Shown piece after piece: positions 53,281 to 62,624 of a stretch of 64,000 nt of DNA. Under the pieces are notes generated by a model. It ran no database searches. It was not told the origin of the DNA and worked only from the letters and a program-made list of their open reading frames with translations. A program made the position numbers and the translations under genes. The stretch's first letter is position 1, and each line of letters begins with the position of its first letter. This DNA is from an uncultured Robinsoniella sp. (GTDB lineage: Bacteria; Bacillota; Clostridia; Lachnospirales; Lachnospiraceae), in the NCBI GenBank assembly GCA_900540475.1, contig UQGG01000039.1, forward strand, positions 6,766-70,765, given 5' to 3'.

Positions 53281-53589
53281 TTATTCTGCTTCTGGTTTTT
53301 CAACTTCTGCAATTGCAGCTTTTCTCATTGGAATTCTGCAGTTCTTATTGCTTCCGAATTCTACAATTACATCTTCGTCTGTAATATCAATTATAACACC
53401 GTAAAATCCTCCGGTAGTTACGATACTATCTCCTACAGCAATATCAGACAGCATTGCATTTAATCTCTTCTGCTCCTTCTTCTGCGGTCTGATAGCAAAA
53501 AAGTACATTGCTGCACCAATTACTACTACGTAGAGAATTAAAAGACCCATTCCACCTGCAGCTCCGCCGGCACTCAAAACATTACTCAT
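53281..53589 (-). CDS. yajC: Preprotein translocase subunit YajC
   Basis: 102 residues from the ATG at 53589 (GGAGGAAG upstream). One membrane helix (~15-34), then IRPQKKEQKRLNAMLSDIAV, GDSIVTTGGFYGVIIDITDE and VIVEFGSNKNCRIPMRKAAI, typical of YajC, an accessory of the Sec translocon. It lies downstream of tgt, the common bacterial order. Confidence 0.93.
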   Translation of the reverse strand: MSNVLSAGGAAGGMGLLILYVVVIGAAMYFFAIRPQKKEQKRLNAMLSDIAVGDSIVTTGGFYGVIIDITDEDVIVEFGSNKNCRIPMRKAAIAEVEKPEAE

Positions 53590-53671
53590 GTGTGACTTCC
53601 TCCATTTCTTTTTCACTCATAAATTACATAATACACAAATTCTGCCAAATCATCAAGTATTTTTTAATAAT

Positions 53672-54814
53672 TTAGCGAATTTTAATGTTTCCCTGTTCAA
53701 AACCTTCCAATTTTGCCTTTTTGTACGCTGCGTACCGTCCCTGTTCGATCGCTTCCCGGATCTCTTCCATCATGTGATTATAGAAGTACAGATTGTGAAG
53801 TACACACAGCCGCATTCCAAGCATTTCCTTTGCCTTTAATAAATGTCGGATATAGGCTCTGCTGTAATGGCGGCATGCCGGACACTGGCATCCTTCTTCT
53901 ATGGGCTTTCCATCCAGTTCATATTTTGCATTGAACAGGTTCATCTTGCCATGGTTTGTATAGACATGCCCATGCCGCCCATTTCTGCTGGGGTACACGC
54001 AATCGAAGAAATCCACTCCCCGGTCTACTGCCTCCAGAATATTAGCCGGTGTTCCCACACCCATGAGATACGTGGGCTTTTCTACCGGAAGGTAGGGCAC
54101 AACAGCATCTAAAATACGGTACATTTCCTCATGTGTTTCTCCCACAGCCAGACCGCCGATGGCATATCCGTCCAGATCCATCTGAGCAATGGTCTTAGCA
54201 TGTTCAATACGGATGTCCTCGTAAACCGCTCCCTGATTGATGGCAAATAATAACTGGTTTTTATTAATGGTATCTTCCATTCCATTGAGTCTTGCCATTT
54301 CTTCCTTGCATCTGGCAAGCCATCTGGTAGTCCGGTCAACGGAATTCTGTACGTATTCCCTGCTTGCAACACTGGATGGACATTCATCGAATGCCATGGC
54401 TATGGTGGATGCCAGATTAGACTGAATCTGCATGCTTTCTTCCGGTCCCATAAAAATTTTCCTGCCGTCAATATGAGAGCTGAAGTACACTCCTTCTTCT
54501 TTTATCTTACGCAGCCCTGCCAGAGAGAACACCTGGAAACCGCCGGAATCGGTTAATATAGGCTTGTCCCATACCATGAATTTATGGAGTCCGCCCATTT
54601 TTCTGACTACATCGTCACCCGGACGTACATGAAGATGATAGGTATTGGAAAGCTCCACCTGGGTTTTAATCTCCTGAAGATCTTCTGTGGACACTGCTCC
54701 CTTTATTGCTGCTGCGGTACCCACATTCATGAATACCGGAGTCTGAATGACTCCATGTACCGTATGCAGTTCACCTCTTTTTGCTTTACCGTCTTGTTTT
54801 ATAAGTCTGTACAT
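53672..54814 (-). CDS. tgt: queuine tRNA-ribosyltransferase (tRNA-guanine transglycosylase)
   Basis: 380 residues from the ATG at 54814 (AGGTAA upstream; open to 54871). It swaps guanine 34 for preQ1 in GUN-anticodon tRNAs. Motifs: ILTDSGGFQVFSLAGLRKIK with active-site Asp, GGLAVGETHEEMYRIL, FFDCVYPSRNGRHGHVYT with the nucleophile Asp, and a zinc site (CQCPACRHYSRAYIRHLL, then HNLYFYN). Operon with yajC. A promoter lies at 54862-54890. Confidence 0.95.
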   Translation of the reverse strand: MYRLIKQDGKAKRGELHTVHGVIQTPVFMNVGTAAAIKGAVSTEDLQEIKTQVELSNTYHLHVRPGDDVVRKMGGLHKFMVWDKPILTDSGGFQVFSLAGLRKIKEEGVYFSSHIDGRKIFMGPEESMQIQSNLASTIAMAFDECPSSVASREYVQNSVDRTTRWLARCKEEMARLNGMEDTINKNQLLFAINQGAVYEDIRIEHAKTIAQMDLDGYAIGGLAVGETHEEMYRILDAVVPYLPVEKPTYLMGVGTPANILEAVDRGVDFFDCVYPSRNGRHGHVYTNHGKMNLFNAKYELDGKPIEEGCQCPACRHYSRAYIRHLLKAKEMLGMRLCVLHNLYFYNHMMEEIREAIEQGRYAAYKKAKLEGFEQGNIKIR

Positions 54815-54861
54815 TGATATTACCTGCTTTATGTTTATTTTTATTGTATACACTCCTACGT

Positions 54862-54890
54862 ATTTTATCATATCTTTCCTTAAAGTACAA
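54862..54890 (-). promoter_or_regulatory. Promoter of tgt-yajC
   Basis: Minus strand -35 TTGTAC (54885-54890), 17-base spacer, -10 TAAAAT (54862-54867), about 50 bases upstream of tgt. Confidence 0.6.
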
Positions 54891-54951
54891 GTTTTGGAAA
54901 ATTACTTCTTTCCGTCATCTTTTAATAGGAAATCATTTCTATATTTTAGGA

Positions 54952-54980
54952 TTGTATTTTAAACTGATTTGTCGTATAAT
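54952..54980 (+). promoter_or_regulatory. Promoter of the dehydratase-activase gene
   Basis: -35 TTGTAT (54952-54957), 17-base spacer, perfect -10 TATAAT (54975-54980), leaving a leader of about 100 nt before the start at 55090. Confidence 0.7.
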
Positions 54981-55089
54981 GTAGCGTGGTATTCAATGCC
55001 ATACAAGATATAGTATACCAGCGGCTCTTTTCATATCCTTTGATTTAGCCTGCTGCAACGTAACTCTCACATAGATTGGAGGCACATAA

Positions 55090-58000
55090 ATGCAAAATGA
55101 TATAAATAAAAATGCCTTACATAGTCTGGGAATCGACATTGGTTCTACCACAGTTAAGATTGCGATTCTGGATCACGAACAAAATCTTCTGTTTTCTGAC
55201 TACGAAAGACATTATGCCAATATTCAGGAGACCCTGTCTTCTTTATTAAAAAAAGCTTATGACCAGCTGGGGGAACTTTCCCTGGCACCTATGATTACCG
55301 GTTCCGGCGGACTCACCCTTGCCAAACATCTGGGTGTACCATTTGTCCAGGAAGTAATCGCTGTTTCTACAGCGCTCCAGAATTATGCACCACAGACAGA
55401 TGTTGCCATTGAACTTGGCGGCGAAGACGCTAAGATTATTTATTTTGAAGGCGGCAGCGTGGAACAGCGTATGAATGGTATATGCGCAGGCGGTACCGGT
55501 TCTTTCATCGATCAGATGGCATCCCTGCTGCAGACCGATGCCACCGGATTAAATGAATATGCAAAAAACTACAACTCTCTTTATACGATAGCTGCCCGCT
55601 GCGGCGTATTTGCGAAATCAGATATCCAGCCCCTGATTAATGAAGGGGCAACGAAAGAAGATTTATCCGCATCCATTTTCCAGGCAGTGGTTAACCAGAC
55701 CATCAGCGGTCTTGCCTGTGGGAAACCGATCCGCGGCCACGTAGCCTTTCTGGGGGGACCTCTTCACTTTCTCTCCGAGTTAAAACAGGCATTTATCCGT
55801 ACTTTAAAGCTGGATGATGAACATGCTATTACCCCAAACAATTCCCATCTGTTTGCAGCGATTGGTTCTGCGCTGAATCATGACACGGAGGTTACTACCT
55901 CTTTGGAAGCCCTGATTGCAAAGCTGTCCTCTGCCATTAAGATGGAGTTTGAAGTAGCCCGTATGGAACCGCTGTTTCAATCAAATGAAGATTATGCCGC
56001 ATTTAACGAAAGACAGAGTAAATACAATGTCGTAACCGCCGACTTAAGTTCCTATGAAGGACTCTGCTTCCTTGGCATTGATGCCGGTTCCACTACTACG
56101 AAAGCGGCTCTTGTTGGAGAAGACGGCTCTCTTCTGTATTCATTTTACAGCAGCAACAACGGAAGTCCTTTAAACACTACCATTTCCGCAATCAAGGAAA
56201 TTTATTCACTGATGCCGGACTGTGCAACGATTGCCTACTCCTGTTCTACTGGATATGGGGAGGCTTTGATAAAAGCAGCTCTCATGCTGGATGAGGGAGA
56301 AGTGGAAACGGTTTCCCACTATTATGCCGCGGCTTTCTTTGATCCGGAAGTAGATTGTATTCTGGACATCGGCGGCCAGGATATGAAGTGTATTAAAATT
56401 AAAAATAACACCGTAGACAGCGTACAGCTAAATGAAGCATGCTCATCGGGATGCGGATCCTTTATTGAAACTTTTGCGAAATCCTTAAACTACAGCGTAC
56501 AGGATTTTGCCAAAGCCGCACTTTTTGCAAAGCACCCGATCGACCTTGGCACCAGATGTACCGTATTCATGAACTCCAAGGTAAAACAGGCACAAAAAGA
56601 AGGTGCAGAAGTCTCCGATATCTCCGCCGGACTTGCTTATTCAGTTATAAAAAATGCACTTTACAAGGTAATTAAAGTCTCAGATGCTTCTGAACTGGGA
56701 CGCCATATTGTAGTCCAGGGAGGAACCTTCTACAACGATGCGGTCCTCAGAAGCTTTGAAAAAATCGCAGAATGTGAAGCCATCCGCCCGGATATTGCCG
56801 GAATCATGGGAGCATTTGGTGCTGCACTGATTGCCCGGGAACGGTATAATGAAAATGTGGAGACGACTATGCTCTCCATTGACAAGATCAATAAGCTGCA
56901 GTTCACCACTACTATGGCAAAGTGTAAAGGCTGTACCAACCACTGCCGTCTGACCGTAAACCGTTTTACCGGAGGGCGCCAGTTCGTAAGCGGTAACCGA
57001 TGTGAGCGGGGTCTTGGAAAAGAAAAGAATAAAGATAATATTCCGAACTTATTTGATTTCAAAAATAAACTGATGTTTTCCTATACACCGCTGGAAGAAG
57101 ATGAAGCAGTCCGCGGCACCGTAGGTATTCCAAGGGTTCTGAACATGTACGATAACTACCCGTTCTGGTTTACCTTTTTTAACCAGTTAAAATACAAGGT
57201 TGTGCTCTCTCCTCCATCCACTCATAAGATTTATGAGCTTGGAATAGAATCCATACCAAGTGAATCGGAATGTTATCCGGCTAAATTAGCACATGGTCAT
57301 GTGACCTGGCTGATCCGGCAGGGAATCAATTTTATATTTTACCCATGTATTCCTTATGAAAGGAATGAATTCCCGGAAGCCAATAACCATTACAACTGTC
57401 CAATTGTAACCTCTTATGCAGAGAATATTAAAAATAATATTGAGGAAATCAAGACGGAGAAGATTAATTTCTGCAATCCGTTTCTGTCATTTACCAGTGT
57501 AGAAACGATCTGTTCCCAGTTATACAAGACCTTCCCCCGTATCCCGGCAGAAGAAGTGAAAGCTGCTGTGCAGGCGGGATGGGATGAACTGGACCGTATC
57601 CGTATGGAAATGTACCGCAAAGGGGAAGAAACCATTGCCTATTTAAAGGAAACCGGAAGGCATGGAATTGTACTTGCCGGACGTCCATATCACATTGATT
57701 CGGAAATCAACCACGGCATTCCAGAGCTGATTAACTCCTATGGGGTAGCGGTTTTAACAGAAGACAGTGTCTCCCATTTGAATCAGCCGGAACGGCCGTT
57801 AATTGTAATGGATCAGTGGATGTACCACAGCAGGCTCTATGCTGCTGCAAATTACGTTAAAACTACGGAAAATCTGGATCTGATTCAGCTGAACTCCTTC
57901 GGATGTGGTCTGGATGCCGTTACCACCGACTCGGTGAATGACATTCTGGCTAATTCAGGTAAAATTTATACCTGCCTGAAAATTGATGAAGTAAACAACC

Positions 58001-59346
58001 TGGGAGCTGCCAGAATCCGTGTCCGCTCTCTGCTATCCGCCATCCGGGTAAGGGAAGAACGTAAGATGTGCCGCTGCATCCAGCCTGCGAACATGAAACG
58101 AGTGGTTTTCACGGAGGAGATGAAGAAGGACTACACCATCCTCTGCCCCCAGATGTCACCGATTCATTTCGGACTTGTGGAAGCTGCTTTTAACACTTCT
58201 GGTTTTCGTCTGGAAGTATTGAATACAGACGATAAAGCAGCCGTTGACATGGGACTGAAATACGTTAATAACGATGCCTGCTTCCCTTCCCTGATCGTGG
58301 TGGGACAAATCATGGACGCTGTACACTCCGGTAAATACAACCTGGATAAGACAGCCGTTCTGATTTCCCAGACTGGCGGCGGTTGCCGGGCAAGCAATTA
58401 CATTGGTTTCATCCGGCGCGCCCTGGAAAAAGCAGGTTATCCAAATATACCCGTAATTTCCATTAACCTGAGCGGTCTGGAGAAAAACCCGGGATTTAAG
58501 ATTAATTATTCACTGGTAACAAAAGGCCTCTATGCCGTCATTTTCGGTGACCTTTTCATGCGCTGCCTCTATCGTATGCGCCCATATGAAAAAGTAAAGG
58601 GAAGCGCAGATGCACTCCATCAGAAATGGGAAGAACGCTGCATACGTTTTATTTCACAGCGGCATCCGACTTTCCGGGAGTTTAAAAAGTTATGCCGACA
58701 GTTAATCAAAGACTTTGATGCGCTTCCTATATTGAATATTAAGAAACCGAAGGTAGGAGTTGTAGGTGAGATTCTCGTTAAATTTCTTCCTGCAGCCAAC
58801 AATCATCTGGTGGAACTTCTGGAAGCAGAAGGAGCCGAAGCAGTCGTTCCGGATCTGATGGATTTTCTTCTCTACTGCTTCTATAACAGTAATTTTAAAG
58901 CAGAAAACTTAGGCATGAAGAAATCTTCCGCCCAATTGGCAAATGCCGGAATTAAGGCATTGGAATTTGCAAGAAGTGCCGCATCCAAGGAACTGGAAAA
59001 AAGTGTGCATTTCCATGCACCGGCTAAAATCGAAGATCTGGCTGAATTTGCCAATCCTATCGTTTCCATTGGAAATCAGACCGGTGAAGGCTGGTTCCTG
59101 ACCGGTGAAATGCTGGAACTGATCCACAGCGGTACCAATAATATCGTATGTACCCAGCCATTTGGATGCCTGCCTAACCACGTGGTTGGAAAAGGCGTTA
59201 TCAAAGAACTGAGGCACAGATACCCGCTGTCTAACATCGTAGCCATTGATTACGATCCCGGAGCAAGTGAGGTAAACCAGCTGAACCGTATTAAGCTGAT
59301 GCTTTCCACTGCTCAGAAAAATCTTAAAAAAGAGATGGAAGCTTAA
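55090..59346 (+). CDS. Large 2-hydroxyacyl-CoA dehydratase activase-related protein
   Basis: 1418 residues, preceded by TTGGAGG. Two tandem ASKHA-type ATPase domains of the BadF/BadG/HgdC family start at LGIDIGSTTVKIAILD (~13) and LGIDAGSTTTKAALVG (~328). Each half has the two cysteines expected to hold a bridging [4Fe-4S] cluster (Cys132/Cys171 and Cys455/Cys490). A Cys cluster (612, 615, 619, 638; KCKGCTNHCRLTVNRF) links to a DUF2229-type region (~675-900) and a C-terminal dehydratase-like part (QPFGCLPNHVVGKG). Such proteins use ATP to drive low-potential electron transfer. No dehydratase subunits are adjacent, so its electron acceptor is unknown. Confidence 0.9.
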   Translation: MQNDINKNALHSLGIDIGSTTVKIAILDHEQNLLFSDYERHYANIQETLSSLLKKAYDQLGELSLAPMITGSGGLTLAKHLGVPFVQEVIAVSTALQNYAPQTDVAIELGGEDAKIIYFEGGSVEQRMNGICAGGTGSFIDQMASLLQTDATGLNEYAKNYNSLYTIAARCGVFAKSDIQPLINEGATKEDLSASIFQAVVNQTISGLACGKPIRGHVAFLGGPLHFLSELKQAFIRTLKLDDEHAITPNNSHLFAAIGSALNHDTEVTTSLEALIAKLSSAIKMEFEVARMEPLFQSNEDYAAFNERQSKYNVVTADLSSYEGLCFLGIDAGSTTTKAALVGEDGSLLYSFYSSNNGSPLNTTISAIKEIYSLMPDCATIAYSCSTGYGEALIKAALMLDEGEVETVSHYYAAAFFDPEVDCILDIGGQDMKCIKIKNNTVDSVQLNEACSSGCGSFIETFAKSLNYSVQDFAKAALFAKHPIDLGTRCTVFMNSKVKQAQKEGAEVSDISAGLAYSVIKNALYKVIKVSDASELGRHIVVQGGTFYNDAVLRSFEKIAECEAIRPDIAGIMGAFGAALIARERYNENVETTMLSIDKINKLQFTTTMAKCKGCTNHCRLTVNRFTGGRQFVSGNRCERGLGKEKNKDNIPNLFDFKNKLMFSYTPLEEDEAVRGTVGIPRVLNMYDNYPFWFTFFNQLKYKVVLSPPSTHKIYELGIESIPSESECYPAKLAHGHVTWLIRQGINFIFYPCIPYERNEFPEANNHYNCPIVTSYAENIKNNIEEIKTEKINFCNPFLSFTSVETICSQLYKTFPRIPAEEVKAAVQAGWDELDRIRMEMYRKGEETIAYLKETGRHGIVLAGRPYHIDSEINHGIPELINSYGVAVLTEDSVSHLNQPERPLIVMDQWMYHSRLYAAANYVKTTENLDLIQLNSFGCGLDAVTTDSVNDILANSGKIYTCLKIDEVNNLGAARIRVRSLLSAIRVREERKMCRCIQPANMKRVVFTEEMKKDYTILCPQMSPIHFGLVEAAFNTSGFRLEVLNTDDKAAVDMGLKYVNNDACFPSLIVVGQIMDAVHSGKYNLDKTAVLISQTGGGCRASNYIGFIRRALEKAGYPNIPVISINLSGLEKNPGFKINYSLVTKGLYAVIFGDLFMRCLYRMRPYEKVKGSADALHQKWEERCIRFISQRHPTFREFKKLCRQLIKDFDALPILNIKKPKVGVVGEILVKFLPAANNHLVELLEAEGAEAVVPDLMDFLLYCFYNSNFKAENLGMKKSSAQLANAGIKALEFARSAASKELEKSVHFHAPAKIEDLAEFANPIVSIGNQTGEGWFLTGEMLELIHSGTNNIVCTQPFGCLPNHVVGKGVIKELRHRYPLSNIVAIDYDPGASEVNQLNRIKLMLSTAQKNLKKEMEA

Positions 59347-59383
59347 CGTAAAGCTTTCATCTGTAACATACTTTCTATAATAG

Positions 59384-59427
59384 AAAAGAGAAGGAAAACC
59401 GCAAACTGCATGATTTCCTTCTCTTTT
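59384..59427 (+). terminator. Terminator of the activase gene
   Basis: 14-bp stem (AAAAGAGAAGGAAA at 59384-59397 with its complement at 59414-59427), ending in a T-run, about 38 bases after the stop. Confidence 0.85.
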
Positions 59428-59510
59428 TTGATTTGTAATATATTGCATAATTAGCTTTCACGCATAGACAGGCTTGCTCATTCAGCACTTTAAATAATTA
59501 AGTCATACAT

Positions 59511-60185
59511 TCAGATATTTTCAATCTGCCAGTCAATTGGCTCCAATCCGTTATCTTTCAAAAATGCATTCGTCTTACTAAAAGGCTTGCTTCCAAAAAA
59601 TCCCCGATAGGACGATAAAGGACTTGGATGAGGCGCTTCTAATATTAAATGCTTCGGATTGTTCAGCATGGACTTTTTCATTTGAGCAGGGCGTCCCCAC
59701 AGGATATAAACAATTGGTCTGTCCTGCTGATTTAAGATACGGATCGCTGCATCGGTAAATTCTTCCCAGCCCATACCTCTGTGAGAATTTGCCTGATGCG
59801 CCCTTACTGTTAAAACGGTATTCAGAAGCAGAACTCCCTGTTTTGCCCATTTCGTCAGATGCCCGTTATTTGGTATGTAACAGCCCACATCATCCCGCAG
59901 CTCCTGATAGATATTTACCAGCGATGGCGGGATCTCCACATCCGGCTTTACCGAAAAGCAAAGCCCATGTGCCTGTCCGTCCCCGTGATAGGGGTCCTGT
60001 CCCAAAATAACCACCTTCACCTGTTCCAAAGGGGTAAATGCAAAAGCATTAAATATATCGTCTGCCGCAGGAAAGATCAGCCTTGTCTGATACTCCTCCA
60101 TTACTTTCTTATAGAGATTCCCATAATATGGTTTTTTAAATTCCGGTTTTAAAGGTACTAACCAGTCGTTACTGATTGGTGGCAT
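59511..60185 (-). CDS. ung: uracil-DNA glycosylase, family 1
   Basis: 224 residues from the ATG at 60185 (AGGAGG 7 bases upstream; a GTG 6 bases earlier is less likely). It removes uracil from DNA. Water-activating loop VILGQDPYHGDGQAHGLCFS, LLLNTVLTVR, and the minor-groove loop HPSPLSSYRGFFG with catalytic His. It follows hisF after 12 bases, so it is likely co-transcribed with hisH-hisF. Confidence 0.96.
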   Translation of the reverse strand: MPPISNDWLVPLKPEFKKPYYGNLYKKVMEEYQTRLIFPAADDIFNAFAFTPLEQVKVVILGQDPYHGDGQAHGLCFSVKPDVEIPPSLVNIYQELRDDVGCYIPNNGHLTKWAKQGVLLLNTVLTVRAHQANSHRGMGWEEFTDAAIRILNQQDRPIVYILWGRPAQMKKSMLNNPKHLILEAPHPSPLSSYRGFFGSKPFSKTNAFLKDNGLEPIDWQIENI

Positions 60186-60197
60186 ACTCACTCCTCC

Positions 60198-60959
60198 TTA
60201 CAATCTTACCGGCACTTTTTTTTCAGCCAGGTATTTCTTTAATTCTTTTATCTCAAGTTCCTTATAGTGAAACAGCGACGCTGCCAGAACGGCATCTGCC
60301 TTTCCGTCTGTCAGTGCTTCATAAAAATGTTCCATGGTTCCTGCACCACCTGATGCAATTACCGGAATGGAGACATTTTCTGCAATAATTCTGGTAAGCT
60401 CTATATCATATCCGGCTTTTGTCCCGTCACAGTCCATGCTGGTCAGCAGGATTTCCCCCGCCCCCATTTTGTCTGCCTGCATTGCCCACTCCACGGCATC
60501 CATTCCCACATCAATTCTGCCGCCATTTTTATAAATATTCCATCCTGATCCGTCTTCCCGCTTTCTGGCATCAATCGCTACCACAACACACTGGCTGCCA
60601 AACTTGTCTGCCGCATCACTGATCAGGCTGGGATTATTAATCGCCGATGAATTGATGGATATTTTATCTGCTCCTTCCCGAAGCAGTACCTTAAAATCCT
60701 CTACTGTACGGATTCCACCACCCACTGTGAAGGGAATAAAGACATTCTCAGCCACTTTCCGGACCATGTCCACAACAGTCTCCCTTGCATCGGAAGAAGC
60801 CGTTATATCCAGAAATACGACCTCGTCAGCACCTGCCTTATCATATGCCGCCGCAATTTGAACCGGATCCCCGGCATCCCTCAAATTGACAAAATTGACA
60901 CCCTTTACCACACGTCCATTATGTACATCCAGACAGGGTATAATTCTCTTTGTAAACAT
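60198..60959 (-). CDS. hisF: imidazole glycerol phosphate synthase, cyclase subunit
   Basis: 253 residues, a (beta/alpha)8 barrel. Starts [20 protein letters not shown] with the catalytic Asp11; the second half has [20 protein letters not shown] with catalytic aspartate and [19 protein letters not shown]. It uses ammonia from HisH to make IGP and AICAR in histidine synthesis. 12 bases after hisH; the rest of the his genes are not in the window. Confidence 0.97.
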   Translation of the reverse strand: MFTKRIIPCLDVHNGRVVKGVNFVNLRDAGDPVQIAAAYDKAGADEVVFLDITASSDARETVVDMVRKVAENVFIPFTVGGGIRTVEDFKVLLREGADKISINSSAINNPSLISDAADKFGSQCVVVAIDARKREDGSGWNIYKNGGRIDVGMDAVEWAMQADKMGAGEILLTSMDCDGTKAGYDIELTRIIAENVSIPVIASGGAGTMEHFYEALTDGKADAVLAASLFHYKELEIKELKKYLAEKKVPVRL

Positions 60960-60971
60960 CTGACTTTCCTC

Positions 60972-61577
60972 CTATAACCCTGCAAAATTTTTCAGTATCT
61001 TTAGTCCTGTATCGCTGCTCTTCTCCGGATGGAACTGACAGGCAAATACATTTCCCTTTTCCACAGATGCATGGATGTCCGTGCCGTACCAGGTTGAAGC
61101 CACTACAATTTCCGGTTCTTCTGCTTCCAGGTAATAAGAGTGTACAAAATAAACATACGGCTCCTCCTCAAGTCCTGCATAGAGCCTTCCTATATTGGGG
61201 TATTTTAAAGAATTCCATCCAATATGAGGGATCTTCAAATCCTCATAATCCGGAATCCTCACAATCTTTCCCTTCAAAATGCCAAGTCCTTCCACCCCCG
61301 GGCTCTCTTCACTGCTTTCAAATAAAAGCTGCAGACCCAGGCAGATTCCCAGAAAAGGTTTCTGCATATTTACCACTTCATGAATCACATCAACTAGTTT
61401 ATATTCCTTTAATCTCTCCATTGCCTCCTTAAAAGAGCCAACACCGGGCAGAATCACCTTATCTGCCTTCAGAATAACCTCTGGATCCCTGGATACTACC
61501 GGATTTTCCCCAAGGTGTATCAAAGCCTTTTCTACACTTTTCAGATTGCCTGCATCATAATCAATAATCGCTATCAT
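60972..61577 (-). CDS. hisH: imidazole glycerol phosphate synthase, glutaminase subunit
   Basis: 201 residues, class I glutamine amidotransferase. Starts MIAIIDYDAGNLKSVEKALI; the nucleophile cysteine is in PFLGICLGLQLLFESSEESP, and the His/Glu pair in VFACQFHPEKSSDTGL. It releases ammonia to HisF encoded just downstream. Upstream spacer carries copy (e) of the dispersed repeat. Confidence 0.96.
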   Translation of the reverse strand: MIAIIDYDAGNLKSVEKALIHLGENPVVSRDPEVILKADKVILPGVGSFKEAMERLKEYKLVDVIHEVVNMQKPFLGICLGLQLLFESSEESPGVEGLGILKGKIVRIPDYEDLKIPHIGWNSLKYPNIGRLYAGLEEEPYVYFVHSYYLEAEEPEIVVASTWYGTDIHASVEKGNVFACQFHPEKSSDTGLKILKNFAGL

Positions 61578-61604
61578 GTTGTCACTTCCTTATCCGATTG
61601 ATTT

Positions 61605-61638
61605 TATTAGAGCATGTTTAAAATTGGATCTGCTCTAA
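61605..61638. repeat. Dispersed short repeat, copy e
   Basis: TATTAGAGCATGTTTAAAAT then TGGATCTGCTCTAA; the outer TTAGAGCA and TGCTCTAA are inverted, so it can form a hairpin. It shares its first half with copy (c) at 41601. In the hisH upstream region. Confidence 0.5.
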
Positions 61639-61659
61639 CACATTCCTAAATCCATTGAA

Positions 61660-61693
61660 AAAGGAATGCCGCTTGAATTTGCAACATTCCTTT
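61660..61693 (-). terminator. Probable terminator of the PRTase-like gene
   Basis: AAAGGAATG/CATTCCTTT stem (61660-61668 with 61685-61693) with T-run on the minus strand. It is ~100 bases downstream of the stop at 61794. Confidence 0.6.
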
Positions 61694-61793
61694 ACAGTTT
61701 ATCATATTTATTTTCAAGATACAATTCCAAATCGACGAATTTCGCACTGTATCGCAGTAAAATAAAGTATTATATTTATTAATTCGCTTGTCT

Positions 61794-62432
61794 TTATATT
61801 TTGGAATAACCATAACTATTTACAATCGCATCCACAGGAACTTTATTGGCGCACATAGGGCAGTCCGAAAAATCATATGTCTTATAATCCGGAATATCTT
61901 TCTCCGTAAAAATGGAATTAATCTCTACTTCATCTGGATGGTATGCACTGAAAACTGCCGAGATTCCCGCTATCTGTCCACCGTAATACCGAATACACTC
62001 CAGGCTTCTGCTAATGCTCTTCCCTGTTGTAATGGAAGACAGCAAAAGAACAACATGCTTGCCTCGGATCATCATCTGCATATTGTCACGGAAAATCAAT
62101 TGTCCCCCCGTATGCAGCTCCGGTGTAACGATATAGATCGTCTTATGCTGGTTCATAGACATGATACCTGCCTGGCTGAGCTGCTGCGCCAGATACGAGC
62201 CAATTACTTCACAACCATCCATACAGACAATCGTATCCACAAAAGTCGTCATCTCATACTTTCGTGCCAGAAGTTCTGCCGCCGCAGCCGCTTCACTCTG
62301 CCTGGCTTTTAACGTAGTCATGTCAATGTAATAATTAATGTGAGAATGATTTGTTGCAAAATGTCCCTGGATGACCTTAATCGCTACCATTGAATTTGCC
62401 TTTGACTTGATCTTTACTGCACGAGTTTCCAT
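61794..62432 (-). CDS. Phosphoribosyltransferase-fold protein with altered PRPP loop
   Basis: 212 residues from the ATG at 62432 (AGGAGG 7 bases upstream). It resembles the type I orotate phosphoribosyltransferase fold: DTIVCMDGCEVIGSYLAQQL in the middle and a PRPP-loop-like segment at 127-137. The usual acidic pair before TTG is replaced: VVLLLSSITTGKSISRSLEC. The C-terminus has a CxxC pair (FSDCPMCANKVPVDAIV). Loss of the acidic residues argues against normal catalysis; a regulatory or PRPP-sensing role is possible. Confidence 0.7.
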   Translation of the reverse strand: METRAVKIKSKANSMVAIKVIQGHFATNHSHINYYIDMTTLKARQSEAAAAAELLARKYEMTTFVDTIVCMDGCEVIGSYLAQQLSQAGIMSMNQHKTIYIVTPELHTGGQLIFRDNMQMMIRGKHVVLLLSSITTGKSISRSLECIRYYGGQIAGISAVFSAYHPDEVEINSIFTEKDIPDYKTYDFSDCPMCANKVPVDAIVNSYGYSKI

Positions 62433-62624
62433 ACGCAATCCTCCTTATCCAATACATGATCTTATACATGATCCTAAATAAATGAACTTGAAACACATTC
62501 CATAATTATTTTACCATATTTATCCTGCATTAGAAAGATAATTCCGTATATTCAACCTATATTTTCAAAACTTTATACTTATTCTCAATTATTAAACATC
62601 AAATTCCGAACTATATAGAAATAA

